From: an uncultured Prevotella sp.
GTDB lineage: Bacteria; Bacteroidota; Bacteroidia; Bacteroidales; Bacteroidaceae
Assembly: GCA_900548195.1 (NCBI GenBank)
Contig: URJQ01000075.1
Coordinates: 1 to 14,848, forward strand
Length of the DNA: 14,848 nt
Direction: 5' to 3'
Shown here: positions 13,286-14,848 of the stretch, one piece after another
Numbering within the stretch: the stretch's first letter is position 1
Layout of the letters: each line of letters begins with the position of its first letter
The notes under the pieces: model-generated
Told to the model about the DNA's origin: nothing
The model's database searches: none
The model's input: only the letters and a program-made list of their open reading frames with translations
Made by a program: the position numbers and the translations under genes

Positions 13286-14821
13286 ATGAGTAAACGAACT
13301 ATTTTGGCTGCCTTGGCGAGTGTAGCACTCCTTGCAGCCTGTGACAAGAACAAGGAAAACGAGGTCATCCCCGTATCTTTTTCTTCTTTTGGCTTCTATG
13401 CAAAGGACAATGCAGGTGTCCTTAAGACTAATTATATAGAAGAGAATGTCAATTCTGATGTCATCAGTTTCACCCTGCCTTACGGCACTGACCCTGACGC
13501 GCTCAAGACTCTGGTTCCTGAGTTCACGGTAACGGAAGGGGCTTCTGTTAATGTTGCTGATGCCAGCGGAGCACCTGACGGAAAAGACATCGTAAGCGGA
13601 TCGACTCCGGTTGACTGTTCTTCTGATGTCCAGCTTGTCGTGTTCCTGAAGAACAACTACAAGGCTTATAAACTTTCGGTAAAGATAGCCGAGCCGGCAA
13701 AGTGGGAAAAGCTTGCTATGACTTCACTGAATGTAAAGGCAACTCCGGCCCTTGCTGTAAATCCTAAAGATGGTGTGCCTTATGTGGCCGGTACTTCTCC
13801 TAATGAAAATGGCGAGGCTGCACCGCATCTTTTCAAACTGGATGGTGCTGAACTCAAGGATGTTGCAGGTACATTGGCGATTGCCAAGGCTGATGGCGTA
13901 AGTCTCAGCTTCGATCCTACCGGAGTCCCTTATGTGGCTTTTGCTGATGGTGCATTTACCAACAAATATTCTGTCAAGCGCGTGGCTGACGGTAAGGGTA
14001 CTTATGTAGGTGAGGGAGGCCAGATGTTCGGTACTTCAGCAATGTTTAACTCCGTATCAGCAGTTTTCCCGATCTCGGAGAAGGATGTATGGTGTGCTCA
14101 TTACAATAACACCAATAAGGTAGCCGTGCCCAGGAGGGGATTGAACCTTGCACATTATGACGGATCTGGCTGGACCAACGGTGTTGCCATTGCCGGCAGG
14201 GAGCCTGCTTCTTGTGCGAACGGTGTGTTCGGCAGAACTGTCAATGGCGTGCCGTATCTTTATGTTTACGGTTCCAAGACATCAACGGTTCCAAGCCATA
14301 TTTCCCTCTACAAACTTGACGGAGGAAACTGGACAACAATCTTTGAGAATCTTGAAGTGCTTGGCACAGATGGTCAGCCTGTCGGAGGTTACTCTGCCTA
14401 CTTCTCAGACTTTGACATTGCATCAGATGGTACCGTTTATCTTTTGTTCTGCGTTCTTTTCAATGCTGCAGAAGATTATCAGATAGGCGTTGTCAAGTAT
14501 GATCCGGCTACTGGAAAGCAGGTTATCGTCGGTGGTGTAATGACTGATACGATTAACATGAACAGCAGCACCACTGCATCCATGGCATTGGACAGCAATG
14601 ATGTCCCTTATGTCTCCATTTCATATAAAGATGGCGATGTGATGAAGACAGCTGTACGTCATATTGACTCCAAGACCAAGACCTGGTCTGAACTTGTTAC
14701 TCTGGCTTCCAATTCGAATTTCTCAGACATTGTCTTTGCTGAGGATGGTACGGGGTATATTGTTACGAGGGAGACTGTCGGCGAGGATACAAAGTATGTG
14801 CTTTATTCGACAGCGAAGTAA
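13286..14821 (+). CDS. beta-propeller surface lipoprotein, putative glycan-binding protein
   Basis: A 511-aa lipoprotein with signal LLAAC (lipid Cys19). Residues 28-135 form an Ig-like N-terminal domain of the kind that precedes binding modules in Sus operons (VISFTLPYGTDPDALKTLVPEFTV). Residues 145-511 carry repeats of about 45-60 aa with the core h-x-h-x(2)-D-G-x-P-Y-V: 161-170, 211-220, about 258-272 (degenerate), 318-329, 374-388, 432-446 and 480-494. This predicts a six- or seven-bladed beta-propeller. No catalytic signature is evident. It lies 74 nt after the small lipoprotein gene in the SusE/SGBP position, so a surface glycan-binding role is inferred. Codon use is typical of the right-hand part. 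Confidence 0.83.
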   Translation: MSKRTILAALASVALLAACDKNKENEVIPVSFSSFGFYAKDNAGVLKTNYIEENVNSDVISFTLPYGTDPDALKTLVPEFTVTEGASVNVADASGAPDGKDIVSGSTPVDCSSDVQLVVFLKNNYKAYKLSVKIAEPAKWEKLAMTSLNVKATPALAVNPKDGVPYVAGTSPNENGEAAPHLFKLDGAELKDVAGTLAIAKADGVSLSFDPTGVPYVAFADGAFTNKYSVKRVADGKGTYVGEGGQMFGTSAMFNSVSAVFPISEKDVWCAHYNNTNKVAVPRRGLNLAHYDGSGWTNGVAIAGREPASCANGVFGRTVNGVPYLYVYGSKTSTVPSHISLYKLDGGNWTTIFENLEVLGTDGQPVGGYSAYFSDFDIASDGTVYLLFCVLFNAAEDYQIGVVKYDPATGKQVIVGGVMTDTINMNSSTTASMALDSNDVPYVSISYKDGDVMKTAVRHIDSKTKTWSELVTLASNSNFSDIVFAEDGTGYIVTRETVGEDTKYVLYSTAK

Positions 14822-14835
14822 TTGATTTGTTTGTT

Positions 14836-14848
14836 ATGAACCGGCCAT
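14836..14848 (+). CDS. possible start of the next gene in the locus, cut by window edge
   Basis: An ATG at 14836 lies 14 nt after the stop of the propeller gene and opens a frame (M-N-R-P) that leaves the window after four codons. Close spacing on the same strand fits another member of the polysaccharide locus. Only four residues are visible, so nothing can be said about the product. Confidence 0.35.

Overview
The window looks like a Bacteroidales (Bacteroidota) chromosome or metagenomic contig. Perfect TAnnTTTG -7 boxes with a TTTG or related -33 box 20 nt (once 19 nt) upstream precede several genes. Surface lipoproteins, outer-membrane barrels and SusC/SusD genes are present. The left 10.7 kb has a Prevotella-like feel; that genus-level guess is inference.

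Left part (1-10.69 kb). A tandem tRNA-Lys(CTT) array (one partial and three complete copies, exact 102-bp period) ends in a bidirectional terminator. An Lrp/AsnC regulator diverges from an O-acetylhomoserine sulfhydrylase (metY-type). Their 169-bp shared region holds back-to-back consensus promoters and a TTTTCCAA/TTGGAAAA inverted repeat that is a good operator candidate. A repeat-rich 0.68-kb gene-poor stretch follows. Next come a leftward operon of cell-envelope genes (PCMD-domain lipoprotein, outer-membrane barrel, acidic surface lipoprotein), a separate small barrel gene, a COG2509-type FAD enzyme, tRNA-Asp(GTC), and a leftward recR - small membrane protein - GNAT acetyltransferase operon.

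Junction (about 10.69-10.70 kb). A leftward glycoside-hydrolase C-terminal fragment and a rightward SusC C-terminal fragment meet head to head, both without their 5' ends. Arginine codon use switches at this point from CGN to AGG, and a strong AGGAGGA ribosome binding site appears to the right. This is either a contig chimera between two Bacteroidales genomes or a real rearrangement or insertion of a foreign polysaccharide utilization locus.

Right part (10.7-14.85 kb). SusC (truncated), SusD (with a single-base frameshift near 11,521), a small Calx-beta-like lipoprotein and a beta-propeller lipoprotein lie on one strand with short gaps. They would form an outer-membrane glycan binding and import complex. 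A further gene may begin at the right edge.

The least explained material is non-coding. There are two 51-bp elements made of five heptamers plus a CUGA-loop hairpin with compensatory changes. There are two 37-nt hairpins sharing an identical 10 bp + mismatch or wobble + 4 bp + 7-nt-loop plan. There is also a pair of related gene-end terminators. I see no CRISPR array, transposase, phage gene or defence system in the window.
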